Origin: Triglochin maritima
Taxonomy: Eukaryota > Streptophyta > Magnoliopsida > Alismatales > Juncaginaceae
Direction: 5' to 3'
Assembly (NCBI GenBank): GCA_963682175.1
Contig: OY821782.1
Coordinates: 26,991,741-27,055,740, forward strand
Length of the DNA: 64,000 nt
Shown here in pieces: positions 10,165-23,562 of the stretch (within the stretch, counting starts at the first letter, position 1; each line of letters starts with the position of its first letter). The notes below the pieces were generated by a model. It ran no database searches and was not told the origin of the DNA. It saw only the letters and a list, made by a program, of their open reading frames with translations. Both the position numbers and the translations under genes were made by a program.

Positions 10165-12226
10165 TGTAGGATTTCATGTTTAATTATGCCTATATATTTT
10201 CGGAATTTTTAAGCATAATAAGGATCTTATACAATTTTCTATGATTTATTTCATGCATGTACTAGTTTGTTTCAATAACTAGTTTTTAAAACTTTTATTA
10301 AAACAAACCAAGGATTCCGAAATCATACCTAGAAGTTCTCTAAAACTTCTTGAAGATTCGGAGACGTTGATGACGCTTCTCGCCGCGCCGGATGCCTCCG
10401 AGATTTCACCAAACTCTAAACGAGATTGGAGAGAGAAGAGCTAGCCTCTCGATCTCCAATAGGGTTTAGAATCTAATTACTAACCCCTCTTTAGTTTCCT
10501 TGAGAAGAAGCCCTCTTGAAACTAAAACTAAACTTAAGAATTAAGGGATTTTCGTGGATAATTATGGAGAGAGAATTTTTGCAGATGAAATAATGAATTA
10601 ATTAATGAGGTAATGAGATAAACTTGTATTTATAAGTTCTCTCCAAATTACCTATTCATGTGCAACCCCTTGCCCATGATCTCATGCAAAATTCCATCGA
10701 GCCATCCATTATTTATTAATAAATAATCTTAGCCACGAATTAAATCAATTATGGACCAATTCCATGCATGATCTAATTAATTCTTAAATTAATTCTACAT
10801 AAAACCGTCTAGCCGGTCGACCGTTCGCGAGGCCCGGTCGACCGTTTCGACCAGGATTCGGTCGACCAATCGATATATTCGGTCGACCGTTAGTAACAAA
10901 AATATTTCATCGCAATGTTCGGTCGACCGACCGAAACAATCCGGTCGACCGAAAACGAACAGACGAAATCCCTGTTACGATCAATGCACATCCAGTCGAC
11001 CGTGCAAGATTTCGGTCGACCGCGCAACATCCGGTCGACCGTTTATGGTTTAGCGGTCGACCGTTTATGCACTGTGCTGCAGACTTGTCAAATTTCGGTT
11101 TAACCCCTACAAAATTTGACATTTCGGGATTAGTAGTAAATTCACAACTTATGTAACATATTATCCTATGCAATGATTAATCATTACACCCCATAATATT
11201 TACATCACATATGAATTTAATTTAGATTCTAATTATGTTATTAATCACAACATAATTTTGATTTTGCTTGTTCACCCCATGTGTCATATTTTCTACATGA
11301 AACCCGACACATCTTATGAACTCAAAATCCCCATACCTCGTTTCCCAGTTTTGTGGTGTGACCTATGGGAGGATCTAAACTAAGTTGGCAGTGATATTAA
11401 GAACTTAATATCACAAGCTATAAGCGGTATCTAGCTACACATTATAGCTCCCAATTAGTTAGATGTCTTAATTCCACTCGAACCAAAACCCGATCCATTT
11501 AGCGATAGTGTGTATCACTTGTGTCCGTCCCTTGCCTCATGATATTAAGAATACACACAAAGTAGTATTGTGTCATCTTTGTCTTAGTATTCATTTCTTG
11601 ATCTCTTTAAGCTAGTTACAAATATGTGATTTAACTCAAATCACATTGTGCACATTATAACTTTTCTTTATCAAGGGGGCACTAATATCATTACTCAATT
11701 AAGAGGGACAATAATAATCTTTTGACTAGCTATCTTCTCCAACAAAAGTTGTACTTAACCAACTAATGCCTTTACACTACACTCATCGATAGCTCAAGAC
11801 ACTAGTCTAATTAAGAACTCCTTAAGCGATTGGATATAAGTCTCATATCAAAGGACCAAGGACACAGTAAAATATTAATGACACAAAAACACATTTCTAT
11901 AATATTTTACTTATTAGGTCTATTCAGTATACAAAAGTAATATTTTCCTCTTTTGCATACCCGTGTTGTCACTCACTTGTAGAGCTACAATGATCTATGA
12001 CCAACACGACAATCTTAACCCGGTAATTAATGTCCCATGTTAATTACCATGATTGCAAATATCTTTTGTTTTATGTAAACCAATATCTTTTAGAGCTCTA
12101 CGGTTAAGGACCAAGAGCCTCTTCCCTCTAAAAGACGAATAACATAAATAAGGAACAAAATGATTTCTCATTCAATTCATAATAATTGACATTTAAAAGT
12201 AAAACTTTTAGAATACATTCCCTTCA
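10165..12226 (-). repeat. Element A 5' LTR
   Basis: The 2062-bp LTR is followed by target duplication ATAAT at 12227-12231. Its first 1.4 kb is nearly identical to the 3' LTR, while the U3 part (about 11560-12226) differs at many positions, an asymmetry discussed as gene conversion. Confidence 0.95.
10815..11062. repeat. CGGTCGACCG palindrome array in A 5' LTR
   Basis: It has the same layout as the array at 3045-3292. One palindrome (about 11055) is intact here but carries C to T in the other LTR. Confidence 0.9.
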
Positions 12227-12231
12227 ATAAT

Positions 12232-13413
12232 GTGTAGCTAGATACCGCTTATAGCTTGTGATATTAAGTTCTTAATATCACTGCCAACTTAGTTTAGATC
12301 CTCCCATATGTCACACCACAAAACTGGGAAACAAGAAATGGGGATTTTGAGTTCATAAGATGTGTCGGGTTTCATGTAGAAAATATGACACATGGGGTGA
12401 ACAAGCAAAATCAAAATTATGTTGTGATTAATAACATAATTAGAATTTAAATTAAATTCATATGTGATGTAAATATTGTGGGGTGTAATGATTGATCATT
12501 GCATAGGATAATATGTTATATAAGTTGTGAATTTACTATTAATCCCGAAACGTCAAATTTTGTCGGGGTTAAACCAAAATTTGACAAGTCTGCAATACTA
12601 TGCACAAACAGTCGACCAGTTAACAGTAAACGGTCGACCGAACGTGCACGGTCGACCGGACACGTCTCGACCAATAACAGGGAATTTTCGTCTGTTCAGA
12701 ACGGTCGACCGAATGTTGAACGGTCGACCGAAACATGGTTCGAGCGGTCCACCGAACCTCCAAACGGTCGACCGGTCCAGACGGTTTTGTGCAGAATTAA
12801 TTAGATCATGCATGGAGTTTGTCCATAATTGATTTAATTTGGGGCTAAGATTATTTATTAGTAAATAATGGATGGTTAGATGGAAGTTTGCATGAAATCA
12901 TGGGCAAGAGATTGCACATGAATAGGTAATTTGGAGAGAACTTATAAATACAAATTTATCTCATTACCTCATTAATTAATTCATTGTTTTTCTCATGCAA
13001 AAACTCTCTCCATAATTCTCCACGAAATTCCCTCAATTCTTAAGTTCAGTTTTAGTTTTTAAGAGATCATCTTCTCAAGGGAACTAAAGAGGGGTTAGTA
13101 ATTAGATTCTAAACCCTATTGGAGATTGAGAGGCTAGCTCTTCTCTCTCCAATCTTGTTTAGAGTTTGGTGAAATCTCGGAGGCATCCGGTGCAGCAACA
13201 AGCATCCTCAACGTCTCCAAATCTTCAAGAAGTTTTAGATAACTTCTAGGTATGAATTTCGGAGTCCCATGTTTGTTTTAATAAAAGTTTTAAAACTAGT
13301 TATTGAAATAAACCAATGCATGCATGAAATAAATCATAGAAAATTGTAATAGATCCTTATTACGCATAAAAATTCCGAAAATATATTTGTGTAATTAAAC
13401 ATGAAATCCTATA
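12232..13413 (+). repeat. Element B 5' LTR, right fragment
   Basis: It continues the LTR interrupted at 2394 and ends in CCTATA (CCTACA elsewhere) one base before the primer site. A TATAAATA box lies near 12948-12955. Confidence 0.92.
12610..12776. repeat. CGGTCGACCG palindrome array in B 5' LTR
   Basis: There are about seven GGTCGACC copies or one-base variants in 165 bases. Order and spacers differ from the array in A. Confidence 0.9.
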
Positions 13414-13414
13414 G

Positions 13415-14921
13415 TGGTATCAGAGCTTAGGGTTCAATTTTCATATGATTTAAGGCTATAAACGAATTTAGTTTACCCTATAGGATTTAAACAATTTGGT
13501 TTACCGGTTTTTCGGTCTATGAATGTTTTGTTGATATAATTCTCTATAATAATTAGTTTTAAATGTTTTAAGTGTTTTAAAACATGCTATGTAATTAATT
13601 GAATTAAGATTTAGACATTAGTCTAACTTACAATAATTTCGTTTTATAAAGAAATGATTATTTTGTAAGAGAATCAACAAAACCGAAAAACTGCGGTTCA
13701 TCTTTCCATTGGAAATTGGATGGACAGCGGTTCAAAATTATTTTTTGAACTATGGATGGATGAAAAACGTTTTTAATGGATTTCAAAATGTTTTTCAAAG
13801 AATTGTTTGAGATTCTAGATGATTGATAAACTAGATTGCATAGTTTATAGCAATATTGCGTGCATGGATGCTCGAGTTGTTCTTGCAGGAATTGTTAGTT
13901 TATATGTTCAAAATCAGCAACTATGAATGTATGTAATCATTGTTATACATGGGCTTATTTGTATGTAAAAGCCAAAATTTCTCTCTTTCCGTCTTTTAGA
14001 TAATTGCATTAGCATATGAGAGGTTTTTACATAGGACTTGTACTAGTTGATTTTTTATCGAATGTGAGGAGCATGTTTATTTTCTGTAAAATCTACATCT
14101 CCGGTGAAGAGGAAGTCGCCGCTGTAGCGCATCGATCGAGGATCAAAGATCAGGGATCGAGGATCGAAGGGAACATATAAACTCACACGATGTGAATTGT
14201 GTGAATGGTTTAATTTCTGTTTTTATCTTGCTATGCATGTGATGAATGTGTTGAATGTTAGGATGTGTATGGATGATAATATGCATGATAACCTAAAATT
14301 CTGAATCACATGTTAAAATATAAAATTGTCCGACAAAAATTAAGAGTAATTTTCCTTCTTATTTCATCTATTAGCAGCCATTGATCGAGGGATACTCTGC
14401 TCGCCCTTAGCGGGAGATAGCTCCCTCTATCTTTGGGAATAGTGGGAGATATAATGGTTGTCTATTGTTATGCCACGATTAAATATATGAGGTGCGTTTC
14501 ACCCTAGTGAACCCCAAGTATGTTTAGTTGTGAATACAATGGATAAACGTATCTCGTACCAAATGAAAATAAGTTTTCTTAACATTACCTAGAGCCCTCG
14601 CTCGGTTTTGGGAAAAAGTTTTTCTTACGAGGATAGGTCGCATTCCCACATAATTAAAATGACAAGAATCACAAGAGTTTGAAGATGTTAATGTTGCTAA
14701 AATTCAAAAAGGTTGTGATTAGAAAGAGTTTTTCTTACCTTGATATTGTGATGTATTCGATAGCCCTTAGCTAGTCTATATTGCAATTGATAGGATCTTG
14801 GATTGCTGCATTTTTGGGCAAAATTTTATTTGCAGTATTTACATTTATATTCGATATATATGTATGTGTTTTAAAACATAAAATTGGCATTAAAATCCTG
14901 TATGATTTATTTTGTAGAAAA
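13415..14921 (+). other. Element B primer-binding site and leader
   Basis: TGGTATCAGAGC at 13415-13426 is the initiator-Met primer site. The following 1.5 kb is non-coding and collinear with A's leader, including a run of GATCGAGG-like units near 14139-14171. Confidence 0.85.
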
Positions 14922-17900
14922 ATGTCGAACATCCAACCTATCGTACGATCCATGATAGAAAAACACCCTTTAGCAAATGATGGCTCAAACTTCATAAGTT
15001 GGCAACTCAAACTCAACATCGTGTTAAAGTTTGAGAAACTATCTCACATTTTGGAAAGTCCAATCTCAAAATGGAATGAGAGATTAACCGATGAAGAGAA
15101 AGAGGCTAAAGCCAAGTGGGAAGACCAAGAGAACCAAGTTCACGGTCTTATGCTAGCATCCATGGGTGACTCGCTTCAAGCGAAATACTTGGATTCGAAA
15201 CCCAAGAAGACCATGGAGGCTTTATATAAGATGTTCATGGATAGTGCCCGAAAGGAGTGCTATAAGACCACCATCGCACTCACAAGGTGCCATATGGCGG
15301 AGGGAACATCGGTATCCATGCATTTTCTCACGATGCAAGGGTACCTTGAGAAGTTGGCAAAACTCTCTTCACCAATGCCCGAGGACATTGCTGAAGATAT
15401 GATTCTTGGCTCTCTGGCCCCGTCCTTTAACGACTTTGTGATGCACTATCACGTGCGTGAAAATGGGGTGAGTCTTGAGGAGCTGCACAACGCTCTCAAA
15501 ACTGCTGAAGTTGACATGGGCAAGGGTAGGGACAAGCAAGTCCTTGCCGTCCATGGGAGGAGCCAAAAGATTGGTAAAGGAAAGGGCAAATCTACCAAAA
15601 GTGGTTCAATCAAGAGCAAGGGAGTAGGAGGTGCTCATAAGAGTGCCTCGAGGGGGAAATCTCAGAAATCTCCAACTCCCAATACGGAGTGCTTTCACTG
15701 CGGTGAAAAAGGACACATCCGGCCAAATTGCCCCAAGTACAAGGAAGACCTTGACAACGGAGTGATTGAACGAAGGCGCCCCAAAAAGGCCAAAGGTATA
15801 TTTGTTATTGAAATAAATTTAGCCACCTCTGTCCAGGATTGGGTAATTGATACCGGATCTTGTGCTCACATAGTTTCTAATGTGCAGCTACTCGTGGATA
15901 GGAAGGAACTCGTGAGGAACGAGGTAGAATTGAAGGTCGAAAATGGTGCGAACGTTCCTGCGGTTGCACAAGGTTCTGTGGTGCTTCAATTATGTAGTGG
16001 TTTAAATTTATGTCTAAAGAATGTTTATTATGTGCCTTCGATTAGGGAGAACATTATTTCGGTATCATGTTTAGATATGGATAATTTTAATATAATGTTT
16101 CAAATTCTTGTTTGTCTATATCGAAGAATGGTGTTTTCTATGCAAATGCATTCATAAGGAATGGTCTCTATTTGCTTGAATTGAATAATAAACAAATCTT
16201 TAATATCAATAACAAAAGACTTAAGACCACTCACGAGAATGATACTCTCTTGTGGCACTATCGTCTTGGTCACATAAATGAAAAGCGCATCAGGAAATTG
16301 CAAGAAGCTAACTTTCTTGGTCTACTTGATTTTAAATCATTGGAGACGTGCCAACCATGTCTAATGGGAAAAATGACCAAAAAGCCTTTCAAGAAGAAAG
16401 GCCCAACGGCGAGTGGCTTGTTGGATTTGATACATTCCGATGTATGTGGTCAAATGAGTACTAGTGCACGAGATGGTTTCAGGTACTTCATTATGTTCAC
16501 AGATGATTATAGTCGTTATGGCTATGTTTATCTAATGAGAAACAAAAGTGAATCTTTTGACAAGTTCAAAGAATTCAAGAATGAAGTAGAGAACCAACTC
16601 GACAAGAAAATCAAGTCTCTACGAACGGATCGTGGAGGTGAGTACTTAAGTGCCGAATTTGACTCATACCTAAAGGAGTTTGGTATTGTACCTCAACTCA
16701 CCCCTCCCGGTACACCTCAGTGGAATGGGGTATCCGAAAGGAGGAATAAGACATTGCTCGACATGGTTCGGTCAATGATGAGTCATGCAGAATTACCTCT
16801 TTACTTTTGGAGTTATGCACTACAAACTGCGGCTTACACACTAAATAATGTTCCATCCAAATCCGTGGAGAAAACTCCTTATGAGCTATGGAGTGTTAAA
16901 ACACCTAAACTCAATTTTCTCAAGATTTGGGGTTGTGAGACTTACTTCAAGAAATTGATGTTGACCAAACTTCAACCAAAAGCGGATAAGTGCTTCTTTA
17001 TTGGTTATCCTCGTGAGACAAGATGATACTACTTTTGGCATATCACCTCCAATCGAGTGATTGTAGAGAGGGACGCCACATTTCTGGAAAAGGAATTTCT
17101 AGAAAGAGTAAGAAGTAGTGCTTGAGGAAACTCAAGATACTCTACAAGATCATGATATGAATGATGACATTCAAGATCATGAAGGCCCAACCGAGATTCC
17201 TTTGGTTAGTGGGAGCGTAAGTGAGAGACCATCGCAAGAAATTGTGAGAGAATCTCAATCATCCCCACCTAGTGTACGTTCAAGAGTTGAACGTGAACCC
17301 ACTCCTCAAGAAATTGTGGAAGAAGTTCGAGAGACACGAGAAGAACCAAAAGAACTAAGAAGGTCAACGAGGGAAAGGAAGAAACCGACTTGTATCTGGG
17401 ACTTCTTGAAATCATGGTACTTGATACCAATGATCCCTTGACCTTCCAAGAAGCAATGGAAAGGGAAGACTCCAAACTATGGCTTAAGGCCATGGAATCC
17501 GAAATAGAATCCATGTATGATAATCAAGTGTGGAACTTGGTTGACCTTCCTCAAAGGAAAAAAGGCCATTCAAAATAAATGGGTTTTCAAGAGGAAGATG
17601 GACATGGATGGGAACTTGACAACCTACAAAGCGAGGCTTGTAGCGAAGGGTTTCACTCAAGTTCAAGGAATTGACTATGATGAAACGTTTTCACCGATTT
17701 CCATGTTCAAGTCTATTCGGATCATGCTCGCTATTGCCGCATTTCATGATTATGAAATATGGCAAATGGATGTCAAAACGGCGTTCCTTAATGGGAACTT
17801 GGAAGAGGATGTGTACATGGTGCAGCCTCGAAGTTTTGAAGATCCAAAGAATAACGAGAAAGTATGCAAGCTTCAATGATCCATCTATGGATTGAAGCAA

Positions 17901-19019
17901 GCATCAAGGAGTTGGAACAAACGCTTTGACGAGGAAGTGAAGAAAATTCACTTCATTCAAAGTAAGGAAGTACCTTGTATATACAAGAAGGTTAGTGGGA
18001 GCCATGTAGTATTCCTAATCTTATTTGTCGATGACATATTGCTTATGGGCAATCATATTCCTTTGCTTGAGCAAACGAGAAGTTCATTGAAATCTGCATT
18101 TTTAATGAAAGATATGGGTGAGGCTCAATACATCTTGGGAATCAAGATATATAGACATAAATCCCGTAGACTCATTGACCTTAGTCAACGTGCATACATT
18201 GACAAGGTCTTGAAAAGGTTCAAGATGAACAACTCCAAAAAGGGCAGTGTGCCAATGAGTATGGGTGTGCAACTCAAGAAGTCTCAACGTGCGCAATCAC
18301 GTAAGGACTTAGAGTACATGAAGGATGTCCCTTATGCTTCGGCAATTGGGTCGATCTTGTACGCGATGACTTGCACAAGACCCGATGTCTCGTATGCTCT
18401 AAGTGTGACAAATCGTCACCAATCCAACGCAGGTCCTGAGCATTGGACTACGGTCAAGAATATCTTGAAGTACTTTAACCGGACTAAGGATAAGATTCTT
18501 GTTTATGGAGGACAAAGGGAATTGATAGCCGAGGGTTACTCGGATGCGAGTTTCATGAGTGATCCAGACGATAGAAGGTCGCAATCAGGATACGTCTTTT
18601 TTCTGAATGGTGGAGCTGTGAGTTGGCGTAGTTGGAAGCAAAGCACTACGGCCGACTCGACCACTGCTTCCGAAGTAATGGCTGTCGCTGAAGCGAGCAA
18701 GGAAGGAGTGTGGATTAAGAAGTTCCTTGAAGAGCTTGGAGTAGTTCCCTCGAGCGAGGGACCCATTGAGCTATTTTGCGACAATAGTGCATCTATCTCG
18801 CAAATCAAGGATCCGAAATCACACCACAAAGTGAAGTACATGGATCGTAAGTACTTCGTGACGCGTGACCTCATCGACGAAGGCAAAATAAATCTTTTAT
18901 GGGTGGACACCAACAGCAACACAGCTGATCCATTCACAAAACCCTTATCCCAAGCCAAGGGTGAAATGCATTTCGAGTCCATGGGATTGAGGAACCATGT
19001 AGATTGGCTTGATGATTGA
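14922..19019 (+). pseudogene. Element B gag-pol polyprotein, defective
   Basis: The likely start is the ATG at 14922 (MSNIQPIV), as in A. Domains in order: capsid, zinc knuckle CFHCGEKGHIRPNC, protease VIDTGSCAHI, pre-integrase, integrase with catalytic Glu kept (NGVSERRNK), reverse transcriptase with FVDD, RNase H, and C-terminus WLDD at 19019. Compared with A it has a one-base deletion near 16098, a TGA after RETR near 17024, a short deletion near 17115, a one-base loss near 17390, an extra base near 17565 and a TGA at about 17878. The breaks fall at different places from those in A, so the two copies decayed independently. Confidence 0.93.
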
Positions 19020-19092
19020 TACGTAATGGGGTTTACCCTAGTTATTATTGTTGTATGCATTGAGTATGTATGTGAAAGAAAACTTTAATAAC

Positions 19093-19103
19093 AAGTGGGA
19101 GAT
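19093..19103 (+). promoter_or_regulatory. Element B polypurine tract
   Basis: AAGTGGGAGAT lies directly before the 3' LTR start TGAAGGG. Confidence 0.88.
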
Positions 19104-21133
19104 TGAAGGGAATGTGTTCTAAAAGTTTTACTTTTAAATGTCAATTATTATGAATTGAATGAGAAATCATTTTGTTCCTTGTTTATGTTATTCGTCTTTT
19201 AGAAGTGTTAAGGAAGAGGCTCGTGGTCCTTAACCGTAGAGCTCTAAAAGATATTGGTTTACATAAAACAAAAGATATTCGCAATCATGGTAATTAACAT
19301 GGGACATCAATTACCGAGTTAAGATTGTCGTGTTGGTCATAGATCACTGTAGCTCTACAAGTGAGTGACAACACGGGTACACAAAAGAGGAAAATATTAC
19401 TTTTGTATACTGAATAGACCTAATAAGTAAAACATTATAGAATTGTGTTTTCTGTGTCATTAATGTTTTACTGTGTCTTTGGTCCTTTGATATGAGACTT
19501 ATATCCGATCGCTTCAGGAATGCTTAATTAGACTAGTGTCTTAAGCTATCAATAAGTGTAGTGTAAAGGCGTTAGTTGGTTAAGTATGACTTTTGTTGGA
19601 GAAGATATCTAGTCGAAAGATTATCATTGCCCCTCTTATGAGTGATGATATTAGTGGGCCCCTTGATAAAGCAAAGTTATAATGTGCACAATGTGATTTG
19701 AGTTAAATCACATATTTATAACTAGCTTGAAGAGATCAAGAAACGAATGCTAATACAAAGATGACACAATACTACTTTGTGTCTATTCTTAATATCATGT
19801 GGCAAGGGACGGACACAAGTGGTGCACTCCATCACTAAATGGATCGGGTTTTGGTTCGAGTGGAATTAAGACATCTAACTAATTGGGAGCTATAATGTGT
19901 AGCTAGATACCGCTTATAGCTTGTGATATTAAGTTCTTAATATCACTGCCAACTTAGTTTAGATCCTCACATAGGTCACACCACAAAACTGGGAAACAAG
20001 AAATGAGGATTTTGAGTTCATAAGATGTGTCGGGTTTCATGTAGAAAATATGACACATGGGGTGAACAAGCAAAATCAAAATTATGTTGTGATTAATAAC
20101 ATAATTAGAATCTAAATTAAATTCATATGTGATGTAAATATTATGGGGTGTAATGATTGATCATTGCATAGGATAATATGTTACATATGTTGTGAATTTA
20201 CTACTAATCCCGAAATGTCAAATTTTGTAGGGGTTAAACTGAAATTTTACAAGTCTGCAATACTGTGCACAAACGGTCGACCGGTTAACAGTAAACGGTC
20301 GATCGGACACGTCTCGACCGATAACAGAGAAATTTTATCTGTTCGGAACGGTCGACCGAATCTATCGGTCGGTCGACCGAACATTGCGATGAAATTTTTA
20401 TTGTTACGAGCGGTCGACCGAATGTTGAACGGTCGACCGAAACATGGTTTGAGCGGTCGACCGAACCTCCAAACGGTCGACCGGTCCAGACGGTTTTGTG
20501 CAGAATTAATTTAAGAATTAATTAGATCATGCATGGAATTGGTCCATAATTGATTTAATTCGTGGCTAAGATTGTTTATTAGTAAATAATGGATGGTTAG
20601 ATGGAAGTTTGCATGAAATCATGGGCAAGAGGTTGCACATGAATAGGTAATTTGGAGAGAACTTATAAATACAAGTTTATCTCATTACCTCATTAATTAA
20701 TTCATTGTTTTTCTCATGCAAAAACTCTCTCCATAATTCTCCACGAAATTCCCTTAATTCTTAAGTTTAGTTTTAGTTTTTAAGAGATCATCTTCTCAAG
20801 GGAACTAAAGAGGGGTTAGTAATTAGATTCTAAACCCTATTGGAGATTGAGAGGCTAGCTCTTCTCTCTCCAATCTTGTTTAGAGTTTGGTGAAATGTCG
20901 GAGGCATCCGGCGCAGCAACAAGCATCCTCAACGTCTCCAAATCTTCAAGAAGTTTTAGAGAACTTCTAGGTATGAATTTCGGAGTCCCATGTTTGTTTT
21001 AATAAAGTTTTAAAACTAGTTATTGAAACAAACCAACGCATGCATGAAATAAATCATAGAAAATTGTAATAGATCCTTATTACGCATAAAAATTCCGAAA
21101 ATATATATGTGTAATTAAACATGAAATCCTACA
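19104..21133 (+). repeat. Element B 3' LTR
   Basis: The 2030-bp LTR runs from TGAAGGG to CCTACA. The C element RNase H resumes on the next base, which fixes the boundary. It contains a TATAAATA box near 20666. Confidence 0.95.
20273..20484. repeat. CGGTCGACCG palindrome array in B 3' LTR
   Basis: There are about eight copies, including a double one near 20366. It carries CGACCGATAACAG at 20315-20327, a 13-base string that also occurs in the Gypsy element F LTR (46201 and 46490). Confidence 0.9.
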
Positions 21134-21315
21134 GTGTCACGATCCAGTACAGAGTCACACGATAGGGTTACGTAACAGTCTCTGTGTGAGATAATGTGAA
21201 TTTATCATCTCTTGACTGAAGTAGGACTTAAAACATCAGTGCTAGCAAAATTGTGGTGTGATAACCAAGTGGCTCTTCATATTGCATCCAGTCCAATGTT
21301 TCATGAGTACTACGA
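21134..21315 (+). pseudogene. Element C RNase H, right part
   Basis: The translation resumes the Copia RNase H interrupted at 1605, with an Arg-Ser-Ser stretch and then DNQVALHIASSPMFHE (shifts needed). It then joins Athila-like sequence near 21310-21320. Confidence 0.8.
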
Positions 21316-23036
21316 AAAGTAAAGGTGAACATTCCGTTGTTGGACATTGTTCAACAAATTCCACCGTATGCCAAATTCCTCAAAGATCTGTGCACCCAGA
21401 AGAGGTGAATTAATGTTCCAAGGAAAGCCTTCTTGGCTAGTAATGTAAGTACGATTCTGACACAACCGACGTAATTAAGTAAAATAGAAGGACCTTGGTT
21501 GTCCGACTATTTCTTGTGTTATTGTTAATGTGCCTATTCATCGAAATTTACTTGATGTAGGGGCATCTATGAACCTCCTGCCTTACTCAATCTACGTCAA
21601 CCTAGGAATTGACGATCTTAAGCCAGCAATGACTACCCTTTAGTTGGCAAATAGGTCAGTCGAAGTTCCACGTAGAGTTGTAGCTGATGCCTTTATCAAA
21701 GTAGGTAAGCTTGTTGTTTCCAGTCGATTTTATTATCCTGGATAGAGAATTAGTGTCTAGCCCACAAAGACAAATCCTGGTAATCGTTGGAAGGTCATTT
21801 CTGGCAACGTCTAATGCTTTAATTAACTATCACAATGACTTATTGAGGTTGTCATTTGGCAATCTGACTTCGGATTTCAACATCTTCACTATAGGTAATC
21901 AAACTGGTTCTTTCGACGATCCTGTCGGAGTCAATCTCAGTCAGGACACTAATGAGATTGAATTAATGGGCACATTCGAGTCACGTCGACATATTATTGA
22001 GATGTCTAATGACCAAGTTGTGAGAGAAGACTTTCTTTAGGAATCCACCTCTAAGGTGCCTTCTCTTCATATCCCATGACCCTTTAGCCACTTGATCTTA
22101 ATGTCGTGCCCCTCAAGGACAACTTTTGGTGGAGCAGCAACTGCCTAGTACCCCTATTTTCGTAAGACTAGATGAGGGTATTGGGAGGTCCTTAGAGGAT
22201 ACATGGTGTGTAAGACCCACTTTCTGTTCGTGTGGTGTGCCAGGCAAGCATAATGACATTCTTGACCTCATTCTGACACACCTGCATGTTGGTTGAAGAG
22301 TTTGGATTGATGATCATGATTTGAATACCACAACGGGGGAAACTCTTTTTCTGTTACGCAATTATTGCCAAATTTTTGTCAGGTTCGAGCTCTTTCAATT
22401 TGATCCTTTGAATTATACGCATTTACGTCTAATTAACCAACTTCGATCTCTCAATATCTGATGCACTTTGTGAGGTGGTCCACACATGAGTATTTTGGCT
22501 CCACGTGGTTTCATGTTCCCATTTCAAGTACATTGATCCACTATGGGGTCCTCTTAGTTGTCCTTTGACAAAGGACAAAGGGAGCCTTTTCTGTGTATAG
22601 TTATATTAAAAAAGAGGTTGTCGTGAATCCCACTGCTTGAGTATTTAAGCTCCATTTATTAACATATTGTATTCCATTCTTAAGTATCTAACATGTTTTG
22701 GGAAGTTTGGGTTTATGTCCATCAACATAAATGTGATTTCCTTTTGCGTTTCACGTTAGTTGTGATCTTTTCTTGGTCATGCATAAATCCACTTAGTGTT
22801 TATTGAGGACAACGGGAACAATGCATGAAGTAGGTGTAAGGGGTTTATGTGTGTAATAGTCAAGTCTATTTATTTTTTTTTGTTTTTTTGTACTGTTAGG
22901 GTCATGAGAGTGTGTGACATTGTACATTGATTTATATTGCCATACTATGATCCTTTGGTGCCTTGTCTTGTTTTTCTTTCCTAGTGTTTTAATTTTTCCA
23001 TTCCTTTTCAAAACATCCATGTGTTTGTAGAAGAAA
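21316..23036 (+). mobile_element. Element E, left part: decayed Athila-like Ty3/Gypsy gag-protease end and 3' region
   Basis: From about 21320 the sequence encodes, in several frames, VNIPLLDIVQQIPPYAKFL, an aspartic protease remnant (21711-22040 includes FLATSNALINYHNDLLRLSF) and the C-terminal region ending APRGFMFPFQVH near 22535. The last part aligns with element G's protein. Downstream is the family's non-coding 3' region with an internal polypurine tract at 22802-22848. It is interrupted at 23036 and resumes at 42262. No reverse transcriptase or integrase coding is seen. Confidence 0.82.
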
Positions 23037-23282
23037 TAGGGTTTTTTGCTACAGTACACCTCTTGGGTGTCCTAATTGGCAATATGCACCCGGGTTTTCG
23101 GTATTGCCGCATATACACCTACAAGTCAACCATATTTGCGCAAATGCACCTGGGCCGTTTGTGGTCCCCACACCAGAACGACGACGTGAATGGGCCGTTA
23201 ACGACCTTCCAAATCCATTCGTGATCCGTTTGTTAGGCCATGTGATTTGGGATTGACTGTAGCAAAACAAATTTCTAAACTT

Positions 23283-23562
23283 GATTTCTGGACGTTCTGG
23301 ACATGTTCTGGACACGATCTGGACATACATTCTGGACACACACATTCTGGACACGATCTGGACAGACATTGTGGACATGTTCTGGACACGATCTGGACAC
23401 ACATATTGTGGACATGTTCTGGACACGTTCCAGACACACATTCTGAACATGTTCTGGACACACATTCTGGATAGATTCTGGACACATTCTGGACACACAT
23501 TCTGGGCACACATTCTCGACATGTCCTGGATACGTTCTGGACGTGTTCTGGACTCTTTCCCA
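23283..23562 (+). repeat. Minisatellite of TTCTGGACA(C/T) units
   Basis: Units of 11 and 21-22 bases alternate (for example TTCTGGACATG and TTCTGGACACGATCTGGACAC). The Cys-rich open frames across it are translations of the repeat only. A reverse-complement version is at 42027-42258. Confidence 0.92.

Larger units (their letters stand above)
2395..12226 (-). mobile_element. Element A: Ty1/Copia retrotransposon, sister copy of B, inserted in B's 5' LTR
   Basis: A is a full-length 9832-bp element on the minus strand: 5' LTR 10165-12226, primer site 10152-10163, gag-pol 8659-4548, polypurine tract 4474-4464 and 3' LTR 2395-4463. LTRs begin TGAAGGG and end CCTACA. The exact 5-bp target duplication ATAAT is at 2390-2394 and 12227-12231. 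It belongs to the same family as B, in the opposite orientation. Stops, a frameshift and loss of the integrase catalytic Glu make it defective. Confidence 0.95.
1606..21133 (+). mobile_element. Element B: Ty1/Copia retrotransposon (probably Angela/BARE-like)
   Basis: B has about 2-kb LTRs (5' LTR split into 1606-2394 and 12232-13413; 3' LTR 19104-21133), an initiator-Met primer site, one gag-pol region with Copia domain order (capsid, zinc knuckle, protease, integrase, reverse transcriptase, RNase H) and a polypurine tract. Without the nested element A it is about 9.7 kb. Long LTRs and the integrase sequence suggest the Angela/BARE lineage; that assignment is inference. B interrupts the RNase H of element C. 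No target duplication remains. A 10-base deletion taking one GTGTC plus the first five LTR bases would exactly explain the left boundary. Confidence 0.9.

Noticed and set aside
2395..21133. Segmental duplication of a 9-kb region explaining A and B
   Set aside because: Each copy is bounded by its own LTRs, and A has its own target duplication, so two retrotranspositions explain it better.
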